From: Rhodococcus sp. SMB37
GTDB taxonomy: Bacteria > Actinomycetota > Actinomycetes > Mycobacteriales > Mycobacteriaceae
Length of the DNA stretch: 64,000 nt
Reading direction: 5' to 3'
Assembly: GCF_004345605.1 (NCBI RefSeq)
Contig: NZ_SLVY01000016.1
Span: 62,001-126,000, forward strand
Shown: in pieces, positions 63,338 to 64,000 of the stretch
How the letters are laid out: the number at the start of each line of letters is the position of its first letter
How positions within the stretch are numbered: the first letter of the stretch is position 1
Made by a program: the position numbers and the translations under genes
Notes under the pieces: generated by a model
What the model was told of the DNA's origin: nothing
The model's database searches: none
The model's input: the letters and a program-made list of their open reading frames with translations, nothing else

Positions 63338-64000
63338 TTACTTGCGGCCGGGAGGCTTGGGGCCACCCTTGATCTGCAGTCCGCCGGGCTTCGCCTGAGG
63401 CGGAGCCGGCGCTTCCGACGCGGGCTCGGCGGCGACGGGCTCAGGTGCACCTTCCGGCTCGGAAGTCGGCTCCGCTGCAGGCGTCGGCGCTGCGGCCGGT
63501 GCTGCCTTCTTCGGGCCAGCCCCCTTCAGTCCGCTCTTGAGCTGCAGTCCGCCCGGCTTCGCCTTCGGGATCGCAGTCTCCTTCGGGGTCTCTGCAGCGG
63601 GTGCGGCCTCGGTGGGAGCCTCGGCCTCAGGAGCGTCCTCGGGTGCAGGCGCTGCAGCCTTCGGAGCTGCCTTCTTCGCGCCGGGGCCCTTGAGCCCGCT
63701 CTTGAGCTGCAGACCACCGGGCTTGGCGGTCGGAGGTGCCGACTCGGCTGCGGGTGCAGCAGCTTCGGGAGCTGCAGCTTCCGAAGCTGCCGGTGCCGCT
63801 GCCTTCTTGGCGCCGGGGCCCTTGAGTCCGCCCTTCATCTGCAGGCCGCCGGGCTTGGCCTTCGGGACGGCCGGTGCTTCGGTCGGAGCGGCCTCGGCTG
63901 CGGGAGCCGCTGCGGCCGGTGCCGCCGCCTTCTTGGCGCCGGGGCCCTTGAGCCCGCCCTTCATCTGCAGGCCGCCGGGCTTCGCCTTCGGAGCTTCCGC
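63338..64000 (-). CDS. Ala/Pro/Lys-rich repeat protein with PGGLQ motifs (5' end outside window)
   Basis: At least 221 residues read to the window edge without an upstream limit. The protein is low-complexity: Ala/Pro/Glu-rich linkers separate a repeated basic unit KAKPGGLQ-(M/L/I)-K-(G/S)-G-(L/P)-K-GPGAKKA. Five copies are visible, at about 63345-63385, 63505-63570, 63665-63735, 63800-63865 and 63925-64000, spaced 130-160 bp; the one next to the stop is truncated (QIKGGPKPPGRK). There is no signal peptide or membrane helix in the visible part. Function unknown; basic linker-like repeats could bind nucleic acid or other acidic polymers. The copy number may vary between strains. Confidence 0.75.
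   Translation of the reverse strand, partial: AEAPKAKPGGLQMKGGLKGPGAKKAAAPAAAAPAAEAAPTEAPAVPKAKPGGLQMKGGLKGPGAKKAAAPAASEAAAPEAAAPAAESAPPTAKPGGLQLKSGLKGPGAKKAAPKAAAPAPEDAPEAEAPTEAAPAAETPKETAIPKAKPGGLQLKSGLKGAGPKKAAPAAAPTPAAEPTSEPEGAPEPVAAEPASEAPAPPQAKPGGLQIKGGPKPPGRK

Noticed and set aside
63338-64000. Repeats as a CRISPR array
   Set aside because: The repeats encode a continuous protein frame with degenerate units and unequal Ala/Pro spacers, not identical short repeats with unique spacers.

Overview
The window is high-GC DNA from a mycolic-acid actinobacterium (order Mycobacteriales/Corynebacteriales), most like Rhodococcus or a close relative. The evidence is a secreted mycolyltransferase of the antigen-85 fold directly behind the big gene, an aminotransferase nearly colinear with mycobacterial AspC, an AlkB alkane hydroxylase with the NYxEHYG signature, a strong GC bias at third codon positions, and frequent GTG starts. 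The genus is an inference. No tRNA, rRNA, CRISPR array, transposase or phage gene was seen.

Layout. 1-128 is the 3' end of a pcaC-type gene. 204-2460 holds a divergent alpha/beta hydrolase and M20 amidohydrolase. 2524-4629 is a drug-efflux unit: an LfrA/QacA-like MFS pump, an overlapping TetR gene, and a perfect 20-bp palindrome just before the pump. 4745-11505 contains a DHFR-like protein and then a CoA-dependent acid-degradation set: crotonase and LysR on the minus strand, facing an MHS permease, an acyl-CoA dehydrogenase and a class III CoA-transferase. 11575-14966 is an ABC-2 exporter cotranscribed with a NarL-type two-component pair. 14976-20350 holds two divergent operons: a maleate-isomerase-like protein, an FMN/FAD oxidoreductase and an SDR on one side, and a TauD-like dioxygenase and an SDR on the other. 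20358-31653 is mostly housekeeping and envelope genes: a lipid-kinase-like protein, a small membrane protein, DUF2252, a second MFS pump, UDP-glucose dehydrogenase, a membrane-anchored Hsp70-like protein, YibE/F, aspC and a cold-shock gene.

31891-62173 is the most striking part. It contains alkB, then a single 27.2-kb NRPS gene (9052 residues), then a mycolyltransferase-type esterase 18 bp downstream, and a convergent secreted lipase whose end overlaps it. The NRPS reads C-A-T-E / six C-A-T modules / C-A-T-TE, so it should make an octapeptide with a D-residue at position 1. The first condensation domain looks like a starter type, which suggests an N-acylated (lipo)peptide. Module 2 has the full serine pocket code of EntF, and modules 7 and 8 share one glutamine-like code. 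No MbtH, phosphopantetheinyl transferase, acyl-AMP ligase or peptide exporter lies nearby.

Two kinds of palindromic DNA stand out. A 55-bp near-perfect palindrome sits in frame inside the fourth condensation domain, and removing 57 nt there restores normal domain length. Three terminator-like hairpins at 126-189, 4641-4698 and 63265-63324 share a 16-nt prefix and an apical loop but have unrelated stems. The window ends in an AbiEi/DUF559-like gene and a partial Ala/Pro/Lys-rich protein with PGGLQ repeats.
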